From Citrobacter sp. On2M (lineage in GTDB: Bacteria; Pseudomonadota; Gammaproteobacteria; Enterobacterales; Enterobacteriaceae): a stretch of 64,000 nt of DNA. The translations under genes and the position numbers were made by a program. Location: the NCBI RefSeq assembly GCF_018035235.1, contig NZ_WPCV01000002.1:1296882-1360881 (forward strand). The letters are read 5' to 3'. Within the stretch, counting starts at the first letter, position 1; each line of letters begins with the position of its first letter. The notes under the pieces were generated by a model. It was not told the DNA's origin. It did not search any database and saw only the letters and a list, made by a program, of their open reading frames with translations. Positions 1 to 9,172 of the stretch are shown in pieces.

Positions 1-578
1 GCGCCGACAATGATGCCGCAGGCTCGACCAATCGGTGCGCCAAAGGCTTTTTCCAGCGCATAGCTGGCGCGCGCGGTGTATTGCATCTCGATATGACCGG
101 CTTCGTTGGCATAAACGTCGCCAAAGGTGCGATCCAACTCTTTCAGTGCAACTTCAATGCCGCGTTTCACGTCGGAAACATCGTTGCCGCCGAGAATAAT
201 CAGTGACCCATGACCTGCACCGCCTTTGGTATCACGTGGCAACTCGATGCTGACGACTTCAGTATTTGTGGCTTTTACCGCTTCATCGGCGGCCATGATG
301 TGCGGGCCCGCACCTGTACGTGCGCCAAGGATGCCAATAGATCGATAACGTTTTTCAAGTTTCATCGCGTCCAGTAAGGCGCTATCTACGTTGGCGATTA
401 CCAGACCGACTGTGTCGCCAATCGCGGTACCGACAAACTCCGTTAAACTGCAGCTTTTCTCTGTCATAGCCGTTTCTCGTGTTGGAGGATTATTTTCAGG
501 GATAGCCTGCTGTTCTGGCGTCGCCACGCGAGCAATCACCTGCGCCATGATCTGTTCAACCAGCTCATTGCTGCTCAT
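1..578 (-). CDS. pduB: PduB, microcompartment shell protein (partial, 3' end outside window)
   Basis: Shell protein of the 1,2-propanediol-utilization bacterial microcompartment; the family has two fused BMC domains and forms trimeric shell tiles. Only about the first 192 codons are present, ending at the edge inside a conserved RACGIIVGA stretch. The reading begins [20 protein letters not shown], matching Salmonella PduB closely. An in-frame ATG at 467 (codon 38, MTEKSCS) corresponds to the start of the short form PduB'. The residues before it form the N-terminal extension that in Salmonella ties shell to enzyme core. Its ATG overlaps the stop codon of pduA by one base, so the two are probably translationally coupled. 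The family assignment is secure; the missing 3' part cannot be judged. Confidence 0.95.
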   Translation of the reverse strand, partial: MSSNELVEQIMAQVIARVATPEQQAIPENNPPTRETAMTEKSCSLTEFVGTAIGDTVGLVIANVDSALLDAMKLEKRYRSIGILGARTGAGPHIMAADEAVKATNTEVVSIELPRDTKGGAGHGSLIILGGNDVSDVKRGIEVALKELDRTFGDVYANEAGHIEMQYTARASYALEKAFGAPIGRACGIIVG

Positions 579-859
579 TAGCTAATTCCCTTCGGTAAGA
601 TTTTTTCTACATCGGTATGAGGGCGTGGAATGACGTGTACGGCTTTCACTTCTCCCACGTTTCGGGCTGCGGCGGCACCAGCATCTGTTGCTGCTTTGAC
701 AGCGCCGACATCGCCGCGGACAATGACTGTTACCAGCCCCGAACCAATTTTTTCGTAGCCGACCAGCATTACATTGGCTGATTTCACCATTGCATCTGCG
801 GCCTCTATGGCTGCAGTTAAGCCTTTGGTTTCTACCATTCCTAACGCTTCTTGTTGCAT
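578..859 (-). CDS. pduA: PduA, hexameric microcompartment shell protein
   Basis: Single BMC-domain shell protein of 93 residues, first gene of the pdu operon. Hexamers tile the microcompartment facets and the central pore passes 1,2-propanediol. The sequence shows the BMC fold signature, the edge lysine K26 and the pore-lining K37-IGSG loop with Ser40. Length is within one residue of Salmonella PduA. It lies immediately upstream of pduB (one-base overlap) and diverges from pduF across a 525-base control region. Expression is expected to follow PocR and propanediol, as in Salmonella; this is inferred from context. Confidence 0.97.
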
Positions 860-1384
860 AAAGACCTCGCCTGGGTTGTCCCGATGTTCATGACTATAAA
901 AAGAAGCGAGGAAAAAGAATGGCTGACTTGAAAGTATGAGTGAAAAAATAGTGAGGTTCTGGTGATATAAAATTGCTGTTATTTATTTTATAGTGTTGTT
1001 TTTATTGAATATATTATGAAATGCTGATGTGATTATTTGGCTATGTTAATTCCATATTTACACTTTTTAACGTGACAGGTGAAATATCATTTGCTATGCG
1101 GGGGGGATGAATTTGTGACGGTTATCTGAAAACAAGATTATGCTATTGGCAATATTTTATTATTTTTAAAATGTACATGTAATAGAGGAATTCCACGTCA
1201 TCTGGCTTTGTTTAATAAAAGTGATCGCAAGAATTTGCTATCGCAACACGATTTTGAAAGTCATATCGCCCTCAGATTGCCAACAATTTGCCGACATGGC
1301 TTTTTATAGTAAGCCTCGAAGTATTCTACTTGCCAGCAAGGAGTCCGCTGGTAAAGACACGAACTCTGCTTAGAAGGTGTCACA
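860..1384. promoter_or_regulatory. pduA-pduF divergent control region
   Basis: A 525-base AT-rich gap between the divergent pdu operon and pduF, with no credible gene. It holds three copies of a short element resembling TTGCTAT-N-G: near 1090-1100, 1142-1151 and 1235-1246 (the last reads TTGCTATCGCAAC). Similar elements recur downstream of pocR before the cob operon. In Salmonella this region carries the PocR-activated pdu promoter and a pduF promoter, so these repeats are candidate PocR or accessory-factor sites. The functional reading is inference. Confidence 0.6.
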
Positions 1385-2194
1385 ATGAACGATTCACTAA
1401 AAGCGCAATGCATTGCTGAGTTTTTGGGTACCGGGCTGTTTTTGTTTTTTGGAATTGGATGCCTGAGCGCCCTGAAAGTCGCAGGTGCCAGCCTGGGATT
1501 GTGGGAGATCTGCATCATATGGGGTCTGGGGATCTCGCTTGCAGTTTACCTGACGGCCGGAATTTCTGGTGCACATCTCAATCCTGCTATTACTATCGCT
1601 CTGTGGTTATTTGCCTGCTTTCCGGGGCGCAAGGTTTTGCCTTATACCGTGGCTCAGGTCGCGGGGGCCTTCGGTGGCGCTCTGCTGGCTTATTTGCTCT
1701 ATGGCAGTCTGTTTACCGAGTATGAATCAGCCCACCAGATGATACGCGGAAGTCTTGAAAGCCTGCAACTTGCCAGCATATTCAGTACTTATCCTGCCGC
1801 CGCGCTCAGTGTCTGGCAGGCCGCGCTGGTTGAAGTGGTGATTACCTCGATTCTGATGGGGATGATCATGGCGCTGACCGACGACGGTAACGGTGTTCCC
1901 AAGGGGCCGTTAGCGCCGTTGCTGATTGGTATTCTCGTTGCTGTTATCGGCGCATCCACCGGCCCGCTTACCGGATTTGCAATGAATCCGGCACGTGATT
2001 TTGGTCCCAAATTGTTTGCCTGGATGGCCGGATGGGGAGATGTCGCGATGACCGGCGGACGTGATATCCCATACTTCATTGTTCCGATTGTGGCCCCCAT
2101 CATCGGCGCCTGCGCGGGTGCTGCAATTTATCGTTATTTTATTGGCAAAAATTTACCGTGTAATGCGTGTAAGCTGGAGGAAAATGAGAGCTAG
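1385..2194 (+). CDS. pduF: PduF, propanediol diffusion facilitator
   Basis: Aquaglyceroporin-type inner-membrane channel (MIP family, 269 residues) that eases entry of 1,2-propanediol. Both hallmark NPA boxes are present: SGAHLNPA around residues 61-68 and GFAMNPARD around 197-205. The Asp after the second NPAR is typical of glycerol-conducting rather than water-only channels. About six hydrophobic membrane spans surround the two half-helices. It is transcribed away from pduA and toward pocR, and ends in a strong hairpin terminator at 2262-2291. Regulation by PocR and propanediol is expected from Salmonella. Confidence 0.96.
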   Translation: MNDSLKAQCIAEFLGTGLFLFFGIGCLSALKVAGASLGLWEICIIWGLGISLAVYLTAGISGAHLNPAITIALWLFACFPGRKVLPYTVAQVAGAFGGALLAYLLYGSLFTEYESAHQMIRGSLESLQLASIFSTYPAAALSVWQAALVEVVITSILMGMIMALTDDGNGVPKGPLAPLLIGILVAVIGASTGPLTGFAMNPARDFGPKLFAWMAGWGDVAMTGGRDIPYFIVPIVAPIIGACAGAAIYRYFIGKNLPCNACKLEENES

Positions 2195-2261
2195 CTTCAC
2201 GGAAAAAGCTTATTTTTGAAAGGTAAAAACTGTTTTCGTGATCCGGTTTCCTGAACCGCTG

Positions 2262-2291
2262 AAAAAGTCTCCCAACAATGGGAGACTTTTG
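2262..2291 (+). terminator. Rho-independent terminator after pduF
   Basis: A perfect inverted repeat AGTCTCCC / GGGAGACT with a 6-base loop is flanked by an A-run on the left and TTTT on the right. It lies 67 bases after the pduF stop and separates pduF from pocR. Confidence 0.85.
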
Positions 2292-2394
2292 TTATGTTCG
2301 CTGATGACTTTCATCATTGCTCAGAATGGCAGGATGAAAATGAATGTGAATAATATGTTTCTTTATAACAATAAATTAACTGAGAGGTTTTATC

Positions 2395-3306
2395 ATGATT
2401 TCTGCGAGTGCCCTGAACTCAGAACTCATTAATAAAATCGCACAGGATTTTGCACAGGCCACCAGTCTGGCCGTTGTGGTTGTCAATATTCACGGTGATG
2501 AAATTTCTGAGCTCTTTAATTTCACTCCTTTTTGCCAGTTGATGCGCCAGCATCCTCAGCACAGCACCCGTTGTCGTATGAGCGACCGCTGCGGAGGGCT
2601 GGAAGCGTCTAAATCCGATCAACCCTGCATCTATCGTTGTCATGCCGGACTTACTGATTTTTCCATTCCTCTGGTCATCGCGGGCCACCTGGTTGGGTTT
2701 GTGCTCTGTGGTCAGGTACGCTTAAGTAACGACGTTGGTCTGGTTGATATTCTCAACGTCGATGACCGCTGGCAAGCTGATCCCGAACTGGTCAATGAAT
2801 TTCGAAATGTACCGGAAATGGACTATTCACGAGTCATCGCCTCAGCAGATCTGCTGAAACTCATTGTAGAAAACTGTCTTAAGAAACAACTTAATTTTGT
2901 CGTTATCAAAGACAATCCACAGCAGTCAGAGCCGGTACGCACTAACCGCAGTACCAATCCGCATGACAGTAAGATGAAAAAAGCCCTGCGCTATATTGAT
3001 GCGCATTTATCAGACGAATTGCGTCTGGAAGATGTCGCCTCACATGTTTTCCTTAGCCCTTACTATTTCAGTAAATTGTTCAAAAAATATCAGGGTATCG
3101 GTTTTAACGCATGGGTAAACCAACAGAGAATGGCAAGTGCCAAAGAGTTGCTTTGCCACAGTGACTGGAGTATAGCCAGCATTGCGCGTAATTTAGGCTT
3201 TTCGCAAACCAGCTATTTTTGCAAGGTGTTCCGTCAAACGTATCAGGTTACGCCGCAGGCATTTCGCCAGCAAATAAATGTCATTTCACGCGGAGAGTCT
3301 GCGTAA
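2395..3306 (+). CDS. pocR: PocR, AraC-family activator of pdu and cob operons
   Basis: Transcription factor of 303 residues that in Salmonella activates both the propanediol (pdu) and cobalamin (cob) operons in response to 1,2-propanediol. The N-terminal PocR sensory domain (about residues 1-165) has the family's clustered cysteines, for example in CRMSDRC and CIYRCH. The C-terminal quarter has two helix-turn-helix units of the AraC type (LEDVASHVFLSPYYFSKLFKK and SIASIARNLGFSQTSYFCKVF). It is close to identical to Salmonella PocR over most of its length and lies in the same place between pduF and cbiA. The start ATG at 2395 follows a GAGAGG ribosome site. Confidence 0.97.
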   Translation: MISASALNSELINKIAQDFAQATSLAVVVVNIHGDEISELFNFTPFCQLMRQHPQHSTRCRMSDRCGGLEASKSDQPCIYRCHAGLTDFSIPLVIAGHLVGFVLCGQVRLSNDVGLVDILNVDDRWQADPELVNEFRNVPEMDYSRVIASADLLKLIVENCLKKQLNFVVIKDNPQQSEPVRTNRSTNPHDSKMKKALRYIDAHLSDELRLEDVASHVFLSPYYFSKLFKKYQGIGFNAWVNQQRMASAKELLCHSDWSIASIARNLGFSQTSYFCKVFRQTYQVTPQAFRQQINVISRGESA

Positions 3307-3650
3307 ATAGCAATATTTTGCTATTGCCGATTTTTGATATGTGGTGCTATGCCAATCATTATAAAATGAAAAATAATGACAGCTGCCAATAAATTGTCAT
3401 AGCGCAACAAAATAATAGTATTAGAGGGATAAACTGCACCAGTTTTTATTTTTGTGATGAGATACAGTGTCTGTGTGAAGGACTTTCTTTATTCTTTAAC
3501 GACATTTTCATTCAGAATACGAACTTATGAAGTCAATGGGTTAAAGCCAGAATATTGGCTGAATGAACCCGGAAAGATTTTAAATTGAATTATTGTCATG
3601 AGGTCGTGAATTTACCTCATAACATAGAGCTTAATTAATCAGGCTCTTGA
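3307..3650. promoter_or_regulatory. cob operon promoter region with repeated PocR-like motifs
   Basis: Non-coding, AT-rich stretch between pocR and the cobalamin riboswitch. It contains TTTTGCTATTGCC (3316-3328), GGTGCTATGCCAAT (3343-3356) and an inverted relative, TCATAGCGCAAC (3398-3408 region), echoing the elements in the pduA-pduF gap. In Salmonella the PocR-dependent cob promoter lies here and the operon begins with a long untranslated leader. The motif assignment is inferred from the repetition and not proven. Confidence 0.55.
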
Positions 3651-3902
3651 ACTGACAGGTTTGCCACGTTTGTGGCAGGGAAGGGGGTGAGAATCCCCCG
3701 CAGCCCCCGCTGCTGTGATGCTGACGACCCCGTATTGACCACTGATCGCAAGATTGGGAAGGGCGGGTGAGGATGACGCTAAGCCAGAAGACCTGCCTGT
3801 CAGTGACTACCAACAACTTCGGTGGGAAGTGGGTGGTTCAGATGCATACAGTCGAGAGACTGGGTATCTCTACACCCCTACCACCCTGAACAGGATCAGG
3901 GT
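3651..3902 (+). promoter_or_regulatory. Adenosylcobalamin riboswitch with RBS-sequestering hairpin
   Basis: The aptamer spans 3651-3804. A closing stem P1 pairs ACTGACAGG (3651-3659) with CCTGTCAGT (3796-3804). The B12 box AGCCAGAAGACCTGCC sits at 3782-3797, and the conserved GGGAA core lies near 3678. Downstream, a perfect hairpin, ACCCTGA (3883-3889) with TCAGGGT (3896-3902), buries the purine-rich ribosome site directly before the cbiA ATG at 3903. This is the arrangement expected for translational repression of cbiA by cobalamin, as described for the Salmonella cob leader. Aptamer class and hairpin are seen directly; the switching mechanism follows from the family. Confidence 0.93.
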
Positions 3903-5282
3903 ATGGCGGCCAATTTTCACGCATTTGTTCTTGCAGGTACCGGAAGCGGCTGTGGTAAAACCACGGTGACGCTGGGCTTGTTGAGCTTGTTGAAAAAGCG
4001 CGGATTACGCGTCCAGCCTTGCAAAGTCGGTCCTGATTACCTTGATACCGGCTGGCATACCGCGGTGTGCGGTACCGCTTCCCGCAATCTTGATAGCTTC
4101 ATGCTTCCCGTTCCCACGCTGAACGCATTATTTCGCGAGCAGATGCAACATGCGGATATCGCCGTTATCGAAGGTGTCATGGGACTGTATGACGGCTATG
4201 GTACCGACCCAAACTATTGCAGCACTGCCGCGATGGCTAAACAGTTAGGCTGTCCGGTTATCTTATTGGTTGATGGCAAAGCCGTTTCCACCTCGATCGC
4301 CGCAACGGTAATGGGCTTTCAGCATTTTGATCCAACCCTGAACATCGCAGGCGTCATTGTTAATCGGGTCAACAGCGAAACACATTACCAACTGCTGAAG
4401 GTGGCGATCGAACGTTACTGCGCCGTACCCGTCTTAGGCTACGTTCCCCGTGTGGACGGCATTGCGCTTCCTGAACGTCATCTGGGTTTAGTTACCGCGC
4501 GCGAGTCGGTTATCAGCCAGCAACCGTGGCAGGCATTCGCCGCGACGCTGGAGCAAACCCTTGATATCGACGCGTTGTTGGCATTAAGCCAGTTAAACAC
4601 CCTTCCTGTTGGCGAATGGCCCGCGCTACCGGCAGCAGACGCAGGGGCAGGGCTAACGCTTGCCATCGCCGATGACGAAGCATTCAACTTTTACTATCCG
4701 GACAATATTACGCTGCTGGAGCGCACGGGGCTTAAGATTGTCCGTTTTAGCCCCTTGCACGACAACTGCTTACCCGACTGTCAGATGATCTGGCTAGGAG
4801 GCGGATATCCTGAGTTACATGCTGCAGCGCTGGCCGGAAATGTCCCGATGCTTGAACAGTTGCGGGCGGCGCACCAACGAGGCGTCGCGATTTACGCGGA
4901 GTGTGGGGGACTGATGTATCTCGGTAGTTCACTTGAGGACAGTCAGGGCGAGACCTGGTTGATGGCGGATATTATTCCCGGCCACAGCAAAATGGGTAAA
5001 CGTTTGACCCGATTTGGTTACTGTGAAGCGCAGGCCGCGCAGCAAACATTATTAACTGCCAAAGGCGAAGTGCTGCGCGGTCATGAATTCCACTACTCCG
5101 ATTTTACCCCTGAAACGTCAGCAGTGATGAACTGTCGCAAAGTTCGCGATGGCAAAACGCTGCAAGCCTGGTCTGGTGGCTGGCAGTCAGGAAATACCTT
5201 CGCCAGCTATCTACACGTTCATTTTGCTCAACGCCCGCAGATGCTTAACCATTGGCTGGCAGCCGCGAGGAGTGCGCTATGA
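3903..5282 (+). CDS. cbiA: CbiA, cobyrinic acid a,c-diamide synthase
   Basis: ATP- and glutamine-dependent amidation of the a and c carboxylates of (cob)yrinic acid; first gene of the operon. The product has 459 residues, as in Salmonella. The N-terminal dethiobiotin-synthetase-like ATPase has P-loop GTGSGCGKTT (residues 12-21). The C-terminal class I glutamine amidotransferase domain has its nucleophile Cys334 in YAECGG. The start at 3903 is preferred over an upstream in-frame start at 3822, because it gives the family N-terminus MAANFHAF and sits exactly behind the riboswitch hairpin. Its stop overlaps the cbiB start (ATGA). Confidence 0.97.
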   Translation: MAANFHAFVLAGTGSGCGKTTVTLGLLSLLKKRGLRVQPCKVGPDYLDTGWHTAVCGTASRNLDSFMLPVPTLNALFREQMQHADIAVIEGVMGLYDGYGTDPNYCSTAAMAKQLGCPVILLVDGKAVSTSIAATVMGFQHFDPTLNIAGVIVNRVNSETHYQLLKVAIERYCAVPVLGYVPRVDGIALPERHLGLVTARESVISQQPWQAFAATLEQTLDIDALLALSQLNTLPVGEWPALPAADAGAGLTLAIADDEAFNFYYPDNITLLERTGLKIVRFSPLHDNCLPDCQMIWLGGGYPELHAAALAGNVPMLEQLRAAHQRGVAIYAECGGLMYLGSSLEDSQGETWLMADIIPGHSKMGKRLTRFGYCEAQAAQQTLLTAKGEVLRGHEFHYSDFTPETSAVMNCRKVRDGKTLQAWSGGWQSGNTFASYLHVHFAQRPQMLNHWLAAARSAL

Positions 5283-6238
5283 CGATCCTCGCGTGGTGTG
5301 TTGCCTGGCTACTCGATTTTATCATTGGCGATCCGCAGAACTGGCCGCATCCGGTGCGCTGGATTGGCAATCTGATTTCTGCCGTGCAACGTGTTGTTCG
5401 GCGTTACTGCCATAGCGACCGCGCGTTACGCATCGGTGGCGCGCTGATGTGGATTGTAGTGGTTGGACTGACCTGGGCTGTGTCCTGGGGAATACTGGCG
5501 CTGGCGCAATCAATTCATCCCTGGTTTGGTTGGGTTGTTGAGGTCTGGATGATTTTCACCGTGCTGGCCGGGCGCTGCCTGGCAAACGCCGCGCAGGATG
5601 TAGAACGTCCGCTACGTGCCGGTAACCTGGCCGCCAGTCGGGAAAAGCTGTCATGGATTGTGGGACGTGATACCTCGCAACTACAACCGCCGCAGATTAA
5701 TCGCGGTGTAGTGGAAACCGTAGCGGAGAATACCGTTGACGGCATTATCGCGCCGCTGTTCTTCCTGCTTCTCGGTGGTGCGCCCCTGGCGATGGCCTAT
5801 AAAGCGGTAAACACCCTTGACTCCATGGTGGGCTACAAACATGAAAAATACCGAGCCATCGGTATGGTCAGCGCCCGTCTGGATGATATCGCAAATTATA
5901 TTCCCGCGAGACTGAGCTGGTTGCTGCTGAGCGCTGCAGCATTTTTATGCCGCCAGAACGGCGCACGAGCTTTGCAGATTGGCTGGCGCGATCGCTATAA
6001 CCACAGCAGCCCAAACTGTGCGTGGTCGGAGGCATCCGTGGCCGGGGCATTAGGCATTCGTCTGGGTGGTCCTAATGACTACTTTGGCGAGCGCGTTGAG
6101 AAACCGTGGATCGGTGATGCGCAGCGCGACATTTCGGTAGACGACATTTCCCATACGATTCGATTGATGTGGGTGGCATCGACGCTGGCACTGGCGCTGT
6201 TTATTGCGCTGCGGTGGCTGCTGGTCGGTGTGGCCTGA
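5279..6238 (+). CDS. cbiB: CbiB, adenosylcobinamide-phosphate synthase
   Basis: Inner-membrane enzyme (319 residues) that attaches aminopropanol or its phosphate to adenosylcobyric acid, giving adenosylcobinamide (phosphate). Several hydrophobic spans are visible, with the conserved DFIIGDPQNWPHPVRW segment near the N-terminus and the KAVNTLDSMVGYKHEKY and RDRYNHSSPNCAWSEA motifs typical of CobD/CbiB. It overlaps cbiA by four bases. The start ATG at 5279 is supported by identity of the N-terminus MTILAW with Salmonella CbiB. Confidence 0.96.
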   Translation: MTILAWCVAWLLDFIIGDPQNWPHPVRWIGNLISAVQRVVRRYCHSDRALRIGGALMWIVVVGLTWAVSWGILALAQSIHPWFGWVVEVWMIFTVLAGRCLANAAQDVERPLRAGNLAASREKLSWIVGRDTSQLQPPQINRGVVETVAENTVDGIIAPLFFLLLGGAPLAMAYKAVNTLDSMVGYKHEKYRAIGMVSARLDDIANYIPARLSWLLLSAAAFLCRQNGARALQIGWRDRYNHSSPNCAWSEASVAGALGIRLGGPNDYFGERVEKPWIGDAQRDISVDDISHTIRLMWVASTLALALFIALRWLLVGVA

Positions 6239-6248
6239 GGACAACACC

Positions 6249-6881
6249 ATGCAATATATCCAGCAACCCCAGGCGATTGAGGCCAAAAGTTTCGACATTA
6301 TTGGCGAGATTATTCGTGAAACACGCCCGGACTATCAGTTTGCCAGCCCGTTACATGAAGCCATTATCAAGCGGGTCATTCATACAACCGCGGATTTCGA
6401 CTGGCTGGACATTCTGTGGTTTTCCAGTGATGTGCTGGAACAGTTTTGTGCGGCGCTTAGCCGCTCAAGCGTGATTTATACCGATACCACGATGGCTCTG
6501 TCCGGGATTAATAAAACGTTGCTGGCAAAATTTGGCGGTGAATGCCGCTGCTACATCAGCGACCCACGGGTTGTGCGGACGGCCAAAGAGCAGGGCATTA
6601 CTCGCTCGATGGCGGCCGTCGATATCGCAGTGAAGGAAGAAGGTGAAAAGCTGTTTGTGTTTGGTAACGCGCCGACAGCGTTGTTTCGCCTGCTGGAGCA
6701 TGATGTCGCCGTCAGTGGTGTGGTTGGCGTACCGGTAGGGTTCGTCGGTGCCGAAGAGTCGAAAGATGCGCTCACCCAAAGCAGTCTGCCCGCCATTGCC
6801 GCGTTAGGCCGTAAAGGGGGAAGTAATGTCGCTGCCGCTATCGTCAATGCCATGCTTTATCACATGCAGGGGGCGCGATGA
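6249..6881 (+). CDS. cbiC: CbiC, precorrin-8X (cobalt-precorrin-8) methylmutase
   Basis: Catalyses migration of the methyl group from C-11 to C-12 of cobalt-precorrin-8, giving cobyrinic acid. The 210 residues match the family in length. Recognisable segments are [21 protein letters not shown] with the catalytic His near residue 43, the [12 protein letters not shown] loop, and the [12 protein letters not shown] and [14 protein letters not shown] motifs near the C-terminus. The start at 6249 (MQYIQQPQ) gives the family N-terminus and lies 10 bases after cbiB. Its end overlaps cbiD by four bases. Confidence 0.96.
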   Translation: MQYIQQPQAIEAKSFDIIGEIIRETRPDYQFASPLHEAIIKRVIHTTADFDWLDILWFSSDVLEQFCAALSRSSVIYTDTTMALSGINKTLLAKFGGECRCYISDPRVVRTAKEQGITRSMAAVDIAVKEEGEKLFVFGNAPTALFRLLEHDVAVSGVVGVPVGFVGAEESKDALTQSSLPAIAALGRKGGSNVAAAIVNAMLYHMQGAR

Positions 6882-8014
6882 GCGAGGCTTTCGATACGCC
6901 GGTGTGGCACAACGGTAAAGCACTGCGTAAAGGATATACCACCGGATCCTGCGCGACGGCGGCGGCAAAAGTGGCGGCGCTGATGGTATTACGCCAACAC
7001 TTGATCCATCAGGTTTCTATTGTGACGCCTTCCGGGGTGACGCTGTGTCTGAACGTGGAGTCGCCGCATATCGAAGGGCAGCAGGCGATAGCCGCTATTC
7101 GCAAAGACGGTGGCGATGATGTGGACGCCACTCACGGCATGCTGATTTTTGCGCGCGTGACGTTAAACGAGAGTAAAGAGATAACCCTTCAAGGCGGGGA
7201 AGGCGTTGGTACGGTAACCCGCAAAGGGATCGGCCTGCCGGTGGGCAGTTCAGCGATTAACCGCACACCTCGCCAGACCATTGAGTCAGCGGTGCGTGAG
7301 GCGATTGGCCCGAATCGAGGGGCACAGATTGAGATTTTCGCGCCGGAAGGCGAAGAGCGGGCGCAAAAAACCTACAACTCGCGCCTGGGTATTCTGGGTG
7401 GCATTTCGATTATCGGCACCACGGGGATCGTCACGCCGATGTCGGAAGAGAGCTGGAAACGTTCGCTGTCGCTGGAGCTGGAAATTAAGCGAGCGGCGGG
7501 GCTGGAACGCGTCGTACTGGTACCGGGAAACCATGGCGAACGTTTTGTGCGCGAGCAGATGGGGATTGACACCCAGGTGGTTGTCACCATGAGCAACTTT
7601 GTCGGCTACATGATTGAAGAAGCTGTACGTCTGGGGTTCCGGCAAATCGTGCTGGTGGGACATCCGGGCAAGCTTGTCAAAATCGCGGCGGGCATTTTCC
7701 ATACCCATAGCCATATTGCCGACGCGCGTATGGAAACGCTGGTGGCCCATCTCGCGTTACTTGGCGCGCCGCTGGAACTACTGACGCTGGTCAGCGACTG
7801 CGATACCACCGAGGCGGCGATGGAACACATAGAAGCGTATGGTTTTCAGCGCATTTATGACCATCTGGCTAAGCGCATTTGTATGCGCGTCCTGCAAACG
7901 TTGCGTTTTACCAAAAATCCCCCGACCTGCGACGCCATCATGTTCTCCTTTGATAACCAGGTGCTGGGTTGTAATCGTCCGATCGCAGAGATTGCTGAGG
8001 AGATGCAATGTTAA
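6878..8014 (+). CDS. cbiD: CbiD, cobalt-precorrin-5B C1-methyltransferase
   Basis: S-adenosylmethionine-dependent enzyme that methylates C-1 of the ring after extrusion of the C-20 carbon as acetaldehyde in the anaerobic pathway. The product has 378 residues with the family opening [17 protein letters not shown] (residues 18-34) and the glycine-rich [19 protein letters not shown] region around the middle. Translation probably couples to cbiC through the ATGA overlap at 6878, and it overlaps cbiE by seven bases at its end. Assignment rests on near-identity with Salmonella CbiD and position. Confidence 0.96.
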   Translation: MSEAFDTPVWHNGKALRKGYTTGSCATAAAKVAALMVLRQHLIHQVSIVTPSGVTLCLNVESPHIEGQQAIAAIRKDGGDDVDATHGMLIFARVTLNESKEITLQGGEGVGTVTRKGIGLPVGSSAINRTPRQTIESAVREAIGPNRGAQIEIFAPEGEERAQKTYNSRLGILGGISIIGTTGIVTPMSEESWKRSLSLELEIKRAAGLERVVLVPGNHGERFVREQMGIDTQVVVTMSNFVGYMIEEAVRLGFRQIVLVGHPGKLVKIAAGIFHTHSHIADARMETLVAHLALLGAPLELLTLVSDCDTTEAAMEHIEAYGFQRIYDHLAKRICMRVLQTLRFTKNPPTCDAIMFSFDNQVLGCNRPIAEIAEEMQC

Positions 8015-8613
8015 GCGTTGTGGGGATGGGACCTGCCGGTTTGCATTTGATGACGCCTGCGGCACGCGAAGCGGTTGCAACGGCTGATGTTCTGGTCGGC
8101 GGTAAGCGGCATTTGCAGCAGTTCGCGGATTTTACCGGCGAACAGTTTGTTCTCGGTGCCAATATCCCGGAACTGCTGGACTGGATTAATACGCACCGGG
8201 CGCAACAGGTTGTGGTGCTGGCGTCTGGCGATCCGCTGTTCTATGGGATCGGAACGCGCATGGTGGCGCATTTTGGTATTGAAAATGTGCGCATTATTCC
8301 CGGCATTAGTGCGGTGCAGTATCTGTGTGCGCAGTCCGGTATTGATATGAACGATATGTGGCTGACCAGTAGCCATGGTCGCAGCGTCTGTTTCGATGAA
8401 CTGGCGCGGCATAACAAGGTGGCGATGGTGACAGATGGGCTGTGCGGCCCGCGTGAAATTGCGCAACAGCTGATAGCGCGAGGCAAGGGACATCGCTGGA
8501 TGGTGATTGGCGAAAACCTGGCGATGGAAAACGAACGGATCCATTTCCTGCCCGTGAGTGAAGTTAACGCCGACTATGACATGAATGCAGTGGTGATCCT
8601 TGATGAAAGATGA
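8008..8613 (+). CDS. cbiE: CbiE, cobalt-precorrin-7 C5-methyltransferase
   Basis: Uroporphyrin-III C-methyltransferase-fold enzyme (201 residues) acting with CbiT in methylation at C-5. The N-terminal motif [14 protein letters not shown] and the [13 protein letters not shown] loop (around residues 73-85) are the usual S-adenosylmethionine-pocket signatures of precorrin methylases. In other lineages CbiE and CbiT are fused as CobL; here they are separate but overlap by 11 bases, which fits co-translation and a paired function. Confidence 0.95.
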   Translation: MLSVVGMGPAGLHLMTPAAREAVATADVLVGGKRHLQQFADFTGEQFVLGANIPELLDWINTHRAQQVVVLASGDPLFYGIGTRMVAHFGIENVRIIPGISAVQYLCAQSGIDMNDMWLTSSHGRSVCFDELARHNKVAMVTDGLCGPREIAQQLIARGKGHRWMVIGENLAMENERIHFLPVSEVNADYDMNAVVILDER

Positions 8614-9172
8614 GCTGTTTCTGCGTGGAGAGAAAGTGCCGATGACCAAAGAAGCGGTACGCGCACTTGCCCTCTCAAAACTTGAATTACACCGCGCCAG
8701 TCACCTGATTGATATTGGTGCCGGAACCGGCAGCGTGTCGATAGAAGCCGCGCTGCAATACCCTGGATTACGCGTGACAGCAATTGAGCGTAACCCGGCA
8801 GCGCTCAGGCTGCTGGATGAGAACCGTCAGCATTTTGCCTGCGCAAACATCGATATTTTTCCCGGCGTTGCACCGATGACTATCGCAGAAAAAGCCGATG
8901 CCATTTTTATGGGTGGCAGCGGCGGCCATTTGACCGAACTGATTGACTGGTCAATGCGTCAATTGCATCCCGCAGGGCGGCTGGTGATGACGTTTATCCT
9001 CCAGGAAAACCTCAACACCGCGCTGGCACATCTGGACCATCTTGGCGTACAGGGCGTGGATTGCCTGCAGCTACAGGTTTCCTCGCTTACCTCGCTTGGC
9101 AATGGTCATTATTTCAAACCGAATAACCCCGTATTTGTTATCGCCTGTCAGAAGGAAGGAAACCATGTCTGA
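8603..9172 (+). CDS. cbiT: CbiT, cobalt-precorrin-6B C15-methyltransferase (decarboxylating)
   Basis: Methylates C-15 and decarboxylates the C-12 acetate side chain. The protein (189 residues) has a class I Rossmann methyltransferase fold with S-adenosylmethionine motif [10 protein letters not shown] at residues 37-46 and the FMGGSGGHL segment further on. A TTG at 8600 could add one residue, but the ATG at 8603 gives the family N-terminus MKDELFLRG. It overlaps cbiE upstream and cbiF (start 9165) downstream. Confidence 0.95.
   Translation: MKDELFLRGEKVPMTKEAVRALALSKLELHRASHLIDIGAGTGSVSIEAALQYPGLRVTAIERNPAALRLLDENRQHFACANIDIFPGVAPMTIAEKADAIFMGGSGGHLTELIDWSMRQLHPAGRLVMTFILQENLNTALAHLDHLGVQGVDCLQLQVSSLTSLGNGHYFKPNNPVFVIACQKEGNHV

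Noticed and set aside
391..585. 64-codon plus-strand frame at the pduB/pduA junction
   Set aside because: Antisense shadow of pduB with no independent support.
2238..2432. 64-codon frame between pduF and pocR
   Set aside because: It spans the pduF terminator hairpin and runs into the pocR start in another frame.
7286..7750. 154-codon open frame opposite cbiD
   Set aside because: Antisense shadow, with His/Arg-rich composition and no ribosome site.
8011..8649. 212-codon open frame opposite cbiE/cbiT
   Set aside because: It lies wholly antisense to two strongly conserved enzymes, has no family pattern, and is typical of the shadow frames of GC-rich codon usage.
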